This document shows, in pieces, positions 1 to 6,283 of a stretch of 22,726 bases of DNA. Origin of the DNA: UBA2377 sp964429385. Lineage in GTDB: Bacteria > Verrucomicrobiota > Verrucomicrobiia > Opitutales > Opitutaceae. The notes under the pieces were generated by a model. That model was given only the letters and a program-made list of their open reading frames with translations. It was not told where the DNA came from and ran no database searches. The translations under genes and the position numbers were made by a program. The stretch covers positions 1-22,726 of the forward strand of contig CAYSBR010000052.1 in the NCBI GenBank assembly GCA_964429385.1, written 5' to 3'. Within the stretch, counting starts at the first letter, position 1. Each line of letters begins with the position of its first letter.

Positions 1-33
1 CTTCCATGAGAAGGCGTGTCGAGAGGATAGTAT

Positions 34-52
34 AAAAAGGTTCACCTTTTTT
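34..52. terminator. A/T-rich symmetrical hairpin, weak terminator-like
   Basis: AAAAAGGT and ACCTTTTT face each other around two bases and are followed by one more T. As RNA this gives a 7-bp stem with a UUCA loop and a U-run on either strand. It lies downstream of the minus-strand transposase gene and could end that transcript. Only two G-C pairs support the stem, so it is weak for an intrinsic terminator. Confidence 0.3.
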
Positions 53-131
53 GTAGCAGGGATTGGGGCCGGGGGTTCCCGAGGGTCAGGCTTCCATAGG
101 CACTCGTGGTGGTGAGGTCAATGTCACCGGT

Positions 132-221
132 GCAGGGAGGAGTCCTAGATGTTCGGGGAGTGGTTGGCCCTGCCTACTGGTTATCGCATTGATTGCTCAT
201 GCTGGCGGCACATCGCAGTAG
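132..221 (-). ncRNA. Candidate bridge (guide) RNA of the IS110 element
   Basis: Two adjacent stem-loops are visible. CTACTG (174-179) pairs with CAGTAG (216-221) around 36 bases, and GCAGGG (132-137) pairs with CCCTGC (168-173) around 30 bases. The stems abut with no base between them. Known IS110 bridge RNAs carry two large internal loops that pair with target and donor DNA, so the architecture is suggestive. The eight bases at 173-180 recur at 1338-1345, near the expected left end, as a guide would. The rest of 1-249 shows no gene. Six-base stems can occur by chance, so this is a hypothesis. Confidence 0.3.
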
Positions 222-249
222 CCAAAGGACGGAACCTGGGAGGGAAAGA

Positions 250-1305
250 TCATGCGGCGTGAGGGAGGGCTGCGTAGTCGGCACCGCTTTTCCAGAGTGC
301 CAGCAGGGTGACGGCCAGCTTGCGGGCGGTGGCAATGACGGCGCGTTTCTTGGCCGACTTGCCGCCGCGCTGGGCGATGCGTGTCCCGGCCTCCCGCAGG
401 TGCGAGGGCGGACCGAAGGGGCCGAGGATATAGTGGGCGCAGTTGACCAGCAGGCAGCGCAACTGGACGTTGCCGGCCTTGGTGATGGGCAGTTGTTTGT
501 CGGTGGTGCCGGATTGGTCTCGTCGAGGCACCAGACCGAGGTAAGCACCAACCGCGCGGGTGTGCGGGAAGCGCGCCGGATCCTCGACGGTGAGCACGAA
601 GCACAGCGCGGTCAGCGGACCGACACCGTCGACTTGGCGCAAATGCCGGGTCACCGGATAGCGTTCGTCGGCCAGTTGTTCGAGCCGGGCGTCGAGTTGC
701 TTGATCTGGGCATTGAGGCCATCGATCGTCTGGAGCAGGGGCTCGACGAGCGCACAGGTGGCGGCGTCGGCCCGGGCCCGGAACTGGCGCACAAAGGCGG
801 TGGCCTTGACGCCGCGGGCCACGGTGAGCCCGAGGCTTTTGACCAGGAAGCGCACGCTGTTCATCTGGTTGACGCGGGCGCGCACGAGGGCCTCGCGGAC
901 CTTCAACTGGACTAGGGCGCGTTGGGCGGACTCGCTGCGGTGCTGGACGGGGCTGAGCAGCTTGGGATCGGCCCGGCCGAGCCGGGCGAGCATGCGGGCG
1001 TCCTCAATGTCGTTCTTGGTGTGGCTGGAGGCGATGGCGCGCAGCTTGCGGGCGTTGGCCACGATCACGGGATGGCCGAGCGAGGCCAACAACCGTGAGA
1101 CCCACGGGCTGTGCGTGCCGGTCTCCATCACGAAGGTGGCTCCGGGATATTGCCGGGCGCAGGCCGTCAGGCACTCGCGGGTGTTGGGGATGGATTCTTC
1201 GGCGAGGATCTCGCCGGCCGCCGAGAGGACACACACCGCATGCTGCCGGTCCCCGAGGTCGATGCCGATCGTGAGCTTTTCAACTGCAGGTATTGAGGTT
1301 TTCAT
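250..1305 (-). CDS. IS110-family transposase (DEDD recombinase)
   Basis: A 351-residue recombinase that moves the IS by guide-RNA-directed recombination. The N-terminal RuvC-like domain shows the DEDD residues D16 (IGIDLGD), E61 (FVMETG), D99 and D102 (KNDIEDAR). A coiled linker around 190-215 leads to the C-terminal Transposase_20 domain, with VDGVGPLTA near 225-233 and the DQSG motif around S265, the expected nucleophilic serine. All catalytic residues are present and the length is normal, so the protein looks active. The ATG at 1305 lies about ten bases downstream of a perfect TATAAT. The sequence differs clearly from the IS110 remnant at 1927, so the two are not copies of one element. Confidence 0.93.
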   Translation of the reverse strand: MKTSIPAVEKLTIGIDLGDRQHAVCVLSAAGEILAEESIPNTRECLTACARQYPGATFVMETGTHSPWVSRLLASLGHPVIVANARKLRAIASSHTKNDIEDARMLARLGRADPKLLSPVQHRSESAQRALVQLKVREALVRARVNQMNSVRFLVKSLGLTVARGVKATAFVRQFRARADAATCALVEPLLQTIDGLNAQIKQLDARLEQLADERYPVTRHLRQVDGVGPLTALCFVLTVEDPARFPHTRAVGAYLGLVPRRDQSGTTDKQLPITKAGNVQLRCLLVNCAHYILGPFGPPSHLREAGTRIAQRGGKSAKKRAVIATARKLAVTLLALWKSGADYAALPHAA

Positions 1306-1307
1306 AG

Positions 1308-1329
1308 GGCGGGAGATTATACACCCGCC
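1308..1329 (-). promoter_or_regulatory. TATAAT inside a 6-bp inverted repeat before the transposase
   Basis: On the minus strand a consensus TATAAT (plus-strand ATTATA, 1316-1321) sits between GGCGGG (plus-strand CCCGCC, 1324-1329) and CCCGCC (plus-strand GGCGGG, 1308-1313). No good -35 lies 16-18 bases upstream. Several IS110-type elements build a strong promoter only when their ends join in a circle, the -35 coming from the other end. That reading fits a lone -10 close to an IS end. A transcript from here would have a leader of only about four bases. Confidence 0.5.
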
Positions 1330-1362
1330 TTCTCATTCCTACTGGATGGGCCGTCTTCTTCA

Positions 1363-1779
1363 TCAGTAAATGCGGAGGTCGTAATCGTCGCGCTCCGCGG
1401 CGGTAAGAACTACCGCCCACTCCTCCATACTGTAATGGGTGTCGTCCTTGGCATAGTATGCGGTCGCTACTCGGAGGACTTGGCCACGATTCAGCCAATA
1501 CTCCACTATCATCCCTCCGACTCTTCCTTTCTTCTCTCGGTCTGGAACCCAATCAACGAAAGACACAGGCAAGGGCTCAATCTGCTTGGGGAGCATCTTC
1601 ACCAGGGTGTGCTCAGCCACGGGGAATGTGAGTTTAGCAATGGCAACTCGAAGGGCTTCGATCTCGGAGCGGGAACAATCTCCGAACTTCGGCGACTGAC
1701 CATCAACTCCGATAACGGGTTCTTGGTGTGAGCAGCCCGCTAACGCCAGCGCTAAACAGAGAATGACGGTAATCCGCAT
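1363..1779 (-). CDS. Small predicted lipoprotein of unknown function
   Basis: A 138-residue protein with a short signal peptide ending in the lipobox LALAGC, so it should be lipid-anchored after signal peptidase II cleavage. The mature part has no motif I recognise; charged and aromatic residues dominate the C-terminal half (VEYWLNRGQVLRVATAYY). I chose ATG 1779 over ATG 1797 because a perfect -10 box overlaps the earlier ATG, which would then lie outside the transcript; the signal peptide also begins naturally at 1779. Three hand-counted 60-base lines of the gene average about 54% G+C against about 65% for one line of the neighbouring yhaM-like gene. It stands alone between an intact IS110 element and an IS110 remnant, so recent acquisition is likely. 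It has only 9 codons between its stop and the IS-side -10 region, and may be clipped at its 3' end. Confidence 0.65.
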   Translation of the reverse strand: MRITVILCLALALAGCSHQEPVIGVDGQSPKFGDCSRSEIEALRVAIAKLTFPVAEHTLVKMLPKQIEPLPVSFVDWVPDREKKGRVGGMIVEYWLNRGQVLRVATAYYAKDDTHYSMEEWAVVLTAAERDDYDLRIY

Positions 1780-1795
1780 GATTCTTCGCCCAGGC

Positions 1796-1801
1796 ATTAT
1801 A
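1796..1801 (-). promoter_or_regulatory. -10 box (TATAAT) upstream of the lipoprotein gene
   Basis: The plus-strand ATTATA reads TATAAT on the minus strand, 16 bases before ATG 1779. The first base of the upstream ATG (1797) lies within the box, which argues against that start. No convincing -35 hexamer is seen 16-18 bases further up. Confidence 0.4.
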
Positions 1802-1831
1802 GCTGCGATGAAGCCGCAGAAGGGAAGAGGA

Positions 1832-1926
1832 GTGCTTGTCCTAGGGGGACGCGGGTTACTCTCGAGGAGAGCCTATCCGCAGAGGTGTGGCGTGTAACCA
1901 AAACAACCAAAACCAAGGACAAGCAC
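1832..1926. repeat. Nested inverted repeat ending at the start codon of an IS110 remnant
   Basis: GTGCTTGTCCTAGG (1832-1845) pairs with CCAAGGACAAGCAC (1913-1926) at 13 of 14 positions. Inside it GGTTAC (1854-1859) pairs with GTAACC (1894-1899), and TCTC (1860-1863) with GAGA (1867-1870). A 9-base tandem duplication, AACCAAAAC, lies at 1896-1913. The outer arm ends one base before the ATG of the transposase remnant. IS110-subgroup elements encode their bridge RNA just upstream of the transposase, so this may be the leftover left end and guide RNA. It could instead be regulatory structure for the lipoprotein gene. Confidence 0.5.
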
Positions 1927-1992
1927 ATGAATCCGAAGCAAAGCTACGTGGGCCTGGATGTCCACAAAGATACGATCACGATCGCGGGTGGT
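1927..1992 (+). pseudogene. Truncated IS110-family transposase, N-terminus only
   Basis: The first ~20 residues (MNPKQSYVGLDVHKDTITIA) are the classic start of an IS110-family transposase, with the first catalytic Asp in GLDVHKD. After residue ~20 the similarity stops and the frame runs into DNA antisense to the 3' end of the yhaM-like gene, ending at 2067. A full-length protein would be about 340 residues, so over 90% is missing. The break lies within about 25-30 bases of the yhaM stop codon (2017-2019), so deletion or recombination probably joined the two here. The frame could start upstream at 1885, but the family start is at 1927. Confidence 0.75.
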
Positions 1993-2016
1993 CAGATGGG
2001 GGCAGGCCGTTGGATG

Positions 2017-3036
2017 TTAGACTTTAGAATCCGGGCGGCAGGGGGTGGGCTCCAGCGGCTTGGTTAGCAGCATTGTGCTCAATCCGGGGAGACGTTCTGA
2101 AAATTCGCTTTGTTCGGAGCTTTGGCGCAGGGCGCGCTGGACCATGCCCATCCTGGCATCGAGGTTGTCGATCATGGAGACGAAGACCGCCTCCGGTGTG
2201 GCGGCATAGACGGCGGCGCCCCATTCGGGTTCGCCCTGATGGCTGAGGACGATGTGTTCGAGGCGTTCCAGGCGGTCGGCATCGAGTCTGGCTTTGAGCC
2301 CGGCTTTACGCACGAGCTGGTAACCGAGCACGACGTGACCCTGCAAAATCCCGCGGCGGCTGCGTTTGGTCGCGAGGGTGCCTTCGTATTCGATGGTCTT
2401 GCCGGTGTCGTGCACCAAAATGCCGGCAAGGGCGAGGTCGGCATCCACTTCGGGATAAAGGGGGAGCAGAGCCTGACAGGCCCGGGCCATGTGGAGGGTG
2501 TGCTCCAGCAGGCCGTGCCGGTAGGCGTGGTGCATCGAGACGGCGGCGGGGCACCAGCGGAAGGTCTCCCCGATCTCCTCGAAGACGCCGCGCACGGTCA
2601 TCCTGAGTTCGTCGTGCTTGATCGTGTCGATGAGGGTGTTGAACTCCGTCCACAGGGCCTCGGCATCCTCGGGGGCGGTTTCGACGAGGTTTTCAATCAT
2701 GCCGGGTTGCGCGGCCAGTTCTTCCTCGGGGATGAGTTCGATCCGGGAGGGTTTGGGAGAAAACCGGGCTTGGTAAAAATCCACCTTGCCCTCGAAACGG
2801 ATGACGGCGCCTTCCCCGGCGGTTTTCAGGGTTTCGAAGGCGGGGCTGTCGCCGAAGATGGTGCAGCCAAAAGAGCCGCCCCGGTCGCCAAACTCGGCGC
2901 TGAGGAAGGTATTGCCGTTGGTCGCGGTGCGGGGCTGGAGCTTTTTGACGACAAGCAGGCTGGCAAAGGGCCGGCCGTTGTCGGCGGGGTCGAAAGCCTT
3001 GAGTTCACGGACGGGCAGGAGGGGAAGATCAGGCAT
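2017..3036 (-). CDS. YhaM-like 3'-5' exoribonuclease (OB fold + HD domain)
   Basis: A 339-residue cytoplasmic protein with the two-domain plan of YhaM/CBF1-type 3'-5' exonucleases. An OB-fold nucleic-acid-binding region spans about 20-105 (ASLLVVKKLQ, FEGKVDFYQ). An HD metal-dependent hydrolase domain spans about 160-300, with H174 and H179 (YRHGLLEHT), H209-D210 (VHDTGK), H261/H266 (HIVLSHQG) and D290 (MIDNLDAR). It is the last gene of a three-gene minus-strand operon; its ATG overlaps the preceding stop by eight bases, implying translational coupling. Length is slightly above the usual ~315. The C-terminal tail (about 318-339) lies against the IS110 remnant and may have been altered by that event. 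Confidence 0.85.
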   Translation of the reverse strand: MPDLPLLPVRELKAFDPADNGRPFASLLVVKKLQPRTATNGNTFLSAEFGDRGGSFGCTIFGDSPAFETLKTAGEGAVIRFEGKVDFYQARFSPKPSRIELIPEEELAAQPGMIENLVETAPEDAEALWTEFNTLIDTIKHDELRMTVRGVFEEIGETFRWCPAAVSMHHAYRHGLLEHTLHMARACQALLPLYPEVDADLALAGILVHDTGKTIEYEGTLATKRSRRGILQGHVVLGYQLVRKAGLKARLDADRLERLEHIVLSHQGEPEWGAAVYAATPEAVFVSMIDNLDARMGMVQRALRQSSEQSEFSERLPGLSTMLLTKPLEPTPCRPDSKV

Positions 3037-3583
3037 GGGTTTTCACGAGTTGGGTGTAGGCCTTGAAGAACGGATGCTGCACGCTTTGCAGCAGCGCGTA
3101 AAACACCGATTCAGAGGGGAGGACATGGGCGCCAGCGCGGATGAGGGCGGCCAGACAAACTTCGGCGTCTTCCGCCCGGCGGGCGGCGATGGCGTCACTG
3201 AGCAGGGTGACCTGCCAGCCGGCGGACAGGGCATCGAGCGTGGTTTGATAAACACAAACCGGGGTTTCCAGTCCGGCGAGGAGCAGATGTGGGGAGCCTT
3301 GCGCGACGAGGGCATCGCGCAACGGCTCATGGGCCAGGGCGGAAAAGGTATCCTTGGCGTAAACCGGCGCGGTGGGGGCGAGCGCGCGCAGCTCGGGCAC
3401 TGTGTGGCCGAGTTTATGCGGCACCTGTTCGGTGAACGCCACCGGCAGGCCCAGTCCGGCCGCCGCGGCGAGGGCGAAGGCACAACGGCGCTGCATGCGT
3501 TCGCCGTCGGTCATGGCCCGCACAAACACGGGTTGGACATCAATGCAGAGCAGCAGGATTTCCGCGGGGGGAGGGGTGGTCAT
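3029..3583 (-). CDS. Isochorismatase-family cysteine hydrolase
   Basis: A 184-residue Rossmann-like hydrolase of the isochorismatase/nicotinamidase-related group. The Asp-Lys-Cys triad is visible: D15 (LLCIDVQP), K77 (VYAKDTFSA) and C110 (GLETPVCVYQTTLDA). The family hydrolyses amides or vinyl ethers of small molecules; the substrate cannot be read from sequence, and members with this short form are often annotated only as YcaC-like or nicotinamidase-related. The start is ATG 3583, which shares ATGA with the stop of the upstream phosphatase gene. A longer open frame to 3862 is the antisense of that phosphatase gene and is not used. Confidence 0.85.
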   Translation of the reverse strand: MTTPPPAEILLLCIDVQPVFVRAMTDGERMQRRCAFALAAAAGLGLPVAFTEQVPHKLGHTVPELRALAPTAPVYAKDTFSALAHEPLRDALVAQGSPHLLLAGLETPVCVYQTTLDALSAGWQVTLLSDAIAARRAEDAEVCLAALIRAGAHVLPSESVFYALLQSVQHPFFKAYTQLVKTHA

Positions 3584-4239
3584 GGGAAGTAACGCTTGCG
3601 GGCCTTGACCTGCACGAAGCGGCGCTCGGGCAGGATGAAGGCGGTCAGGTGGCCGCCCATCACGCAGGCGGTGTCGATGCCGACCGACCACTTCAGTTTG
3701 TAAACCTCGGGGCGCGGGGTGTGGCCGTAAACCACGAAGGGCGGGCCGTTCCACAGATCGGCCCACGGCAGGGCGGCGGGCGCATCGGAGCGTTTGCGGG
3801 GTCTGCCGTTGCTGTCGATGACCTGAATGCGGGTGACGACTTGCGCGGGTTGTTTCTGCCACGGCTCGGCGGGGAGAAAACCGCCGTGGACAAACACCGT
3901 GTTTAGCTCGGGCACCTCATGGGTCAGGGGCATGGTCTCCAGATAAGTCCAGTCGGCGGGGCGCAGTCTGGCAAAAGTTTCCAGATCGGCCTCCTTCACG
4001 AAGGCGGCGTCCTTGGTGCGGCGATAATTGAGCAGGCGCAGTTCGTGATTGCCCAGCAGGGACAGCGCCTGGTGTTCACGGGCAAGGTCGATCACCTTGC
4101 CGCTGTCGGGGCCCCGGTTAACGAGATCTCCCAGCAGGATGAGTTTGTCTTCGGGGCGCAGGGCAAGCTGGGCGAGCAGGTCGGCGAATTCCTGGTGGCA
4201 GCCGTGAATGTCGCCAATGGCAATGATGCGTCCGTTCAT
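3580..4239 (-). CDS. ApaH/PrpA-like metallophosphatase
   Basis: A 219-residue calcineurin-type phosphoesterase. The metal-binding motifs are complete and in order: GDIHG (D10, H12), GDLVNRGPDS (D38), GNHE (N64, H65), FVHGG and VVYGHTP. The GDLVNRGP form and the late GID(T) motif place it with bacterial diadenosine tetraphosphatases and PrpA/PrpB-type protein phosphatases. Those enzymes cleave Ap4A, remove Np4 caps from RNA or dephosphorylate proteins; which applies here is not decided by sequence. It is first in the operon with the isochorismatase-like and YhaM-like genes (4-base ATGA overlap). The divergent gene begins 53 bases away at 4293, so any shared promoter region is very compact. Confidence 0.87.
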   Translation of the reverse strand: MNGRIIAIGDIHGCHQEFADLLAQLALRPEDKLILLGDLVNRGPDSGKVIDLAREHQALSLLGNHELRLLNYRRTKDAAFVKEADLETFARLRPADWTYLETMPLTHEVPELNTVFVHGGFLPAEPWQKQPAQVVTRIQVIDSNGRPRKRSDAPAALPWADLWNGPPFVVYGHTPRPEVYKLKWSVGIDTACVMGGHLTAFILPERRFVQVKARKRYFP

Positions 4240-4292
4240 GCTGGAGTGAAATTTGCTAGCGTCTGCCTCCTGCGAAAGTAAACAAGAAAGCC

Positions 4293-4841
4293 ATGGATCT
4301 GAATCTGCAGCCGCTGACCGATGCCTGCTTTGTCTCGGGGCAGCCTTTTGCCGAAGGCGACCGGGTGGTCAGTTTTCTCGTACGCGGCGCCACCATGGAG
4401 ATCGCGCGCCATGATGTGTTGGAAACCGCGGCCACCGGATTTCAACCGGAGGGGGTGCTGGCCTGCCGTTGGGTGCAGGTTTACAAGCTGCGCCACAAGG
4501 ATGAGAATCCCGACCGGACGCTGAAGCTGACGGCGGAGAATCTGTTTCTTACCCTGGCGGATCCCGCGACTGAACAGACGCCCGAGAACACACGCCTGGT
4601 GCAATTCCTCGCCCTCATGCTGGAGCGCAAACGCCTGTTGAAACCGAAGGGGTTGTCCCCCGAGGGAGCGCGGCGGATTTATGAGCATGCACGCTCAAAG
4701 CAGCTCTATGAGGTGCCGCTGGGCGAGCTTGATCCGGCCTTCTTCATTGCCATCCAGGATCAGTTGAGCGTGCTGGTCGGGTCTCCGGCCAAGGCGGCCT
4801 CCGCCCCTGCTGAGCCGGCGTCTGCCGTGGGGCAAGCGTGA
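4293..4841 (+). CDS. Conserved hypothetical protein
   Basis: A 182-residue soluble protein with no signal peptide or membrane segment. The N-terminal stretch DACFVSGQPFAEGDRVVSFLV resembles the C-x-(S/T)G-x-PF-x-x-G-(D/E) opening of a family of unnamed proteins I recall from planctomycetes and verrucomicrobia; only the first cysteine of any metal site is kept. The middle (about 95-130) is helical and basic, and the last 20 residues are a low-complexity Ala/Pro tail. It diverges from the ApaH-like gene across 53 bases. I assign no function. Confidence 0.7.
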   Translation: MDLNLQPLTDACFVSGQPFAEGDRVVSFLVRGATMEIARHDVLETAATGFQPEGVLACRWVQVYKLRHKDENPDRTLKLTAENLFLTLADPATEQTPENTRLVQFLALMLERKRLLKPKGLSPEGARRIYEHARSKQLYEVPLGELDPAFFIAIQDQLSVLVGSPAKAASAPAEPASAVGQA

Positions 4842-4850
4842 GCGCTCCAT

Positions 4851-4867
4851 CGGGGGAGCTGGCCCCG
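4851..4867. terminator. Short G/C hairpin after the hypothetical gene
   Basis: CGGGG (4851-4855) pairs with CCCCG (4863-4867) around seven bases, ten bases past the stop at 4841, followed by GTTTCTG. The 5-bp stem and weak T-run make it at best a poor intrinsic terminator. Confidence 0.25.
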
Positions 4868-4933
4868 GTTTCTGAAAATAAGATAATCCGTCGGCGATGA
4901 GTAGCGGGTGATGGGTTTTGGCGTGTCGTCTCT

Positions 4934-4968
4934 CATTGAATGGCTGATTGCGTTCCCTCAGTTCAATG
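4934..4968. repeat. 7-bp inverted repeat upstream of the ACP gene
   Basis: CATTGAA (4934-4940) and TTCAATG (4962-4968) are perfect inverted copies with a 21-base spacer, about 60 bases before the ACP start. The size and spacing could suit an operator or an RNA stem. Otherwise 4868-5028 shows no gene. Confidence 0.3.
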
Positions 4969-5028
4969 CGGTCCGGGGTTTTCTTCGTTGGAAGGAACAA
5001 CGGCGCCGAATTGCCGTCAGTTTTCCTG

Positions 5029-5412
5029 ATGAGCGCGTCCCCGCATAACCAATCCGCCGACCGCGTGGAGCAGGAATTGAGCAAGACGTTGCGGCATTGC
5101 CCGCCGGCGACGATCAAGGCGGCCCGGCATTTCCGCCATACGCGCAATCCCGTGCACCTGCCCGCCATCATCCTCGGCGTGCTTGAACATTATGCGGAGC
5201 CGGACTTCCGGCCCAAACTGAGAAACGCCCACAACGGGTTGCGCCTGAGCGAGGATCTGGGGCTCGACTCATTGACCAGAATTGAAATGGCGCTGCTGCT
5301 GGAGGATGTGCTGGAGGTTCCGCTCAATGATTCCAGTCTGCGCGAAATGCAGACACTCGGTGAAATCCTGAAATACACCGAGTGTGCGGTGAGCAACCGG
5401 GCCGTGGCCTGA
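5029..5412 (+). CDS. Acyl carrier protein-like protein with N-terminal extension
   Basis: A 127-residue protein whose C-terminal half (about 70-120) is a phosphopantetheine-binding domain. S81 in LSEDLGLDSLTRIEM is the attachment serine of the DSL motif, and the acidic helix 2 (EMALLLEDVLEV) is typical. The first ~65 residues are a basic, histidine-rich extension (HCPPATIKAARHFRH) that standard 75-80-residue ACPs lack. It probably carries acyl chains for a dedicated pathway rather than bulk fatty-acid synthesis, but no synthase or ligase lies beside it. I prefer ATG 5029; an earlier in-frame start at 4948 adds a leader without domain character. It converges on hisF with 40 bases between. Confidence 0.75.
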   Translation: MSASPHNQSADRVEQELSKTLRHCPPATIKAARHFRHTRNPVHLPAIILGVLEHYAEPDFRPKLRNAHNGLRLSEDLGLDSLTRIEMALLLEDVLEVPLNDSSLREMQTLGEILKYTECAVSNRAVA

Positions 5413-5452
5413 TTGCTTGAGGGCGCCCTTGCCAGCAAGACGAGGGAGGCGC

Positions 5453-6214
5453 TTACCGGCGGACGGGCACGCCTTGCCCGGCCAGAAATTCCTTGGCCTG
5501 CGCGATGGTATAGGTCCCGTAGTGAAAGATACTGGCTGCGAGCACGGCGCTGGCGTGCCCGTGGTCCAGCACGTCGGCCAGATGTGCCAGCGTTCCGGCG
5601 CCGCCGGAGGCAATGACGGGCACCTCCACCGCGTCACTTACCGCGGCGGTCAGGGCGATGTCGTAGCCATCGCGGGTGCCATCCCGGTCCATGCTGGTCA
5701 GAAGGATTTCACCGGCGCCAAGGGCGACGGCTTTTTTTGCCCAGGCGACGGCGTCGAGTTCGGTGGGGTTGCGTCCGCCGTGCGTATAGACGCGCCAGCT
5801 GCGGCCGTCGGGCTCACGCTTGGCATCAATCGCCACGACGATGCACTGGTTGCCAAATTTGCGGGCCGCGTCGCGGATGAGCTCGGGGTTTTTGATCGCC
5901 GCGGTATTGAGGGAAACCTTGTCCGCCCCGGCGGTGAGCATGGCGCGAATGTCTTCGACGGACCGGAGTCCGCCGCCGACGGTGAGGGGCATGAAGCACT
6001 GTTCGGCCGTGGCGCGCACGACTTCGTGCATGATGCCGCGGTTGTCGCTGGACGCGGTGATGTCGAGGAACACCAGCTCGTCGGCCCCCTGCCGATCGTA
6101 GGCCTTGGCCGATTCAACCGGGTCGCCGGCATCACGGAGTTCCTGGAATTTCACGCCTTTGACCACGCGGCCGGCGTTGACGTCCAGACAGGGAATGATG
6201 CGGCGGCTGAGCAT
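5453..6214 (-). CDS. hisF: Imidazole glycerol phosphate synthase subunit HisF
   Basis: A 253-residue (beta/alpha)8-barrel cyclase, the normal HisF length. It joins ammonia from HisH with PRFAR to give imidazole glycerol phosphate and AICAR in histidine synthesis. The catalytic aspartates are D11 (IIPCLDV) and D130 (VVAIDAKRE). Phosphate-binding loops appear as TVGGGLRS and VIASGGAGT. It is the last gene of a minus-strand run, 69 bases after the large carbohydrate-active-like protein, and the rest of the his operon is not in this window. It ends 40 bases from the convergent ACP gene. Confidence 0.96.
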   Translation of the reverse strand: MLSRRIIPCLDVNAGRVVKGVKFQELRDAGDPVESAKAYDRQGADELVFLDITASSDNRGIMHEVVRATAEQCFMPLTVGGGLRSVEDIRAMLTAGADKVSLNTAAIKNPELIRDAARKFGNQCIVVAIDAKREPDGRSWRVYTHGGRNPTELDAVAWAKKAVALGAGEILLTSMDRDGTRDGYDIALTAAVSDAVEVPVIASGGAGTLAHLADVLDHGHASAVLAASIFHYGTYTIAQAKEFLAGQGVPVRR

Positions 6215-6283
6215 GCAGACGGGGCTTATGTCACGCGCGGCATCTGCATCCGGGTGGATGCCATGCTTCGCGCGTGATCGGGC

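Larger units (their letters stand above)
132..1345 (-). mobile_element. IS110-family insertion sequence (ends approximate)
   Basis: The element is defined by its intact DEDD transposase. There are only about 60 bases between the transposase start and the next gene at 1363, whereas the side after the stop codon has at least 249 bases without a gene. A short 5' end and long 3' non-coding end is the layout of the IS1111 subgroup, which has its guide RNA in the right end. True termini cannot be fixed by eye because this family makes no target duplication of fixed length and lacks clear terminal inverted repeats. The limits given run from the outermost paired base of the candidate RNA to an 8-base repeat, CCTACTGG, present at 173-180 and 1338-1345. 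Confidence 0.6.

Noticed and set aside
173..1345. CCTACTGG at 173-180 and 1338-1345 as a target-site duplication
   Set aside because: IS110-family elements do not make ordinary duplications, and this would leave almost no non-coding end. Kept only as a possible guide match.
1830..1930. Integron attC site around the lipoprotein gene
   Set aside because: The inverted repeats do not contain the GTTRRRY/RYYYAAC core pair, and no integrase is nearby.
2110..3066. Long plus-strand frame (318 codons) over the yhaM-like gene
   Set aside because: Antisense shadow of a high-G+C gene. The minus-strand protein has OB and HD motifs; the plus-strand one is low-complexity Gly/Asp/Val.
4695..5171. Minus-strand frame of 158 codons between the hypothetical gene and the ACP
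   Set aside because: Overlaps two plus-strand genes; no recognisable domain or start signal.
5420..5429. AGGGCGCCCT palindrome between the ACP gene and hisF as a bidirectional terminator
   Set aside because: The palindrome has no loop or T-run; it cannot form a normal terminator hairpin.
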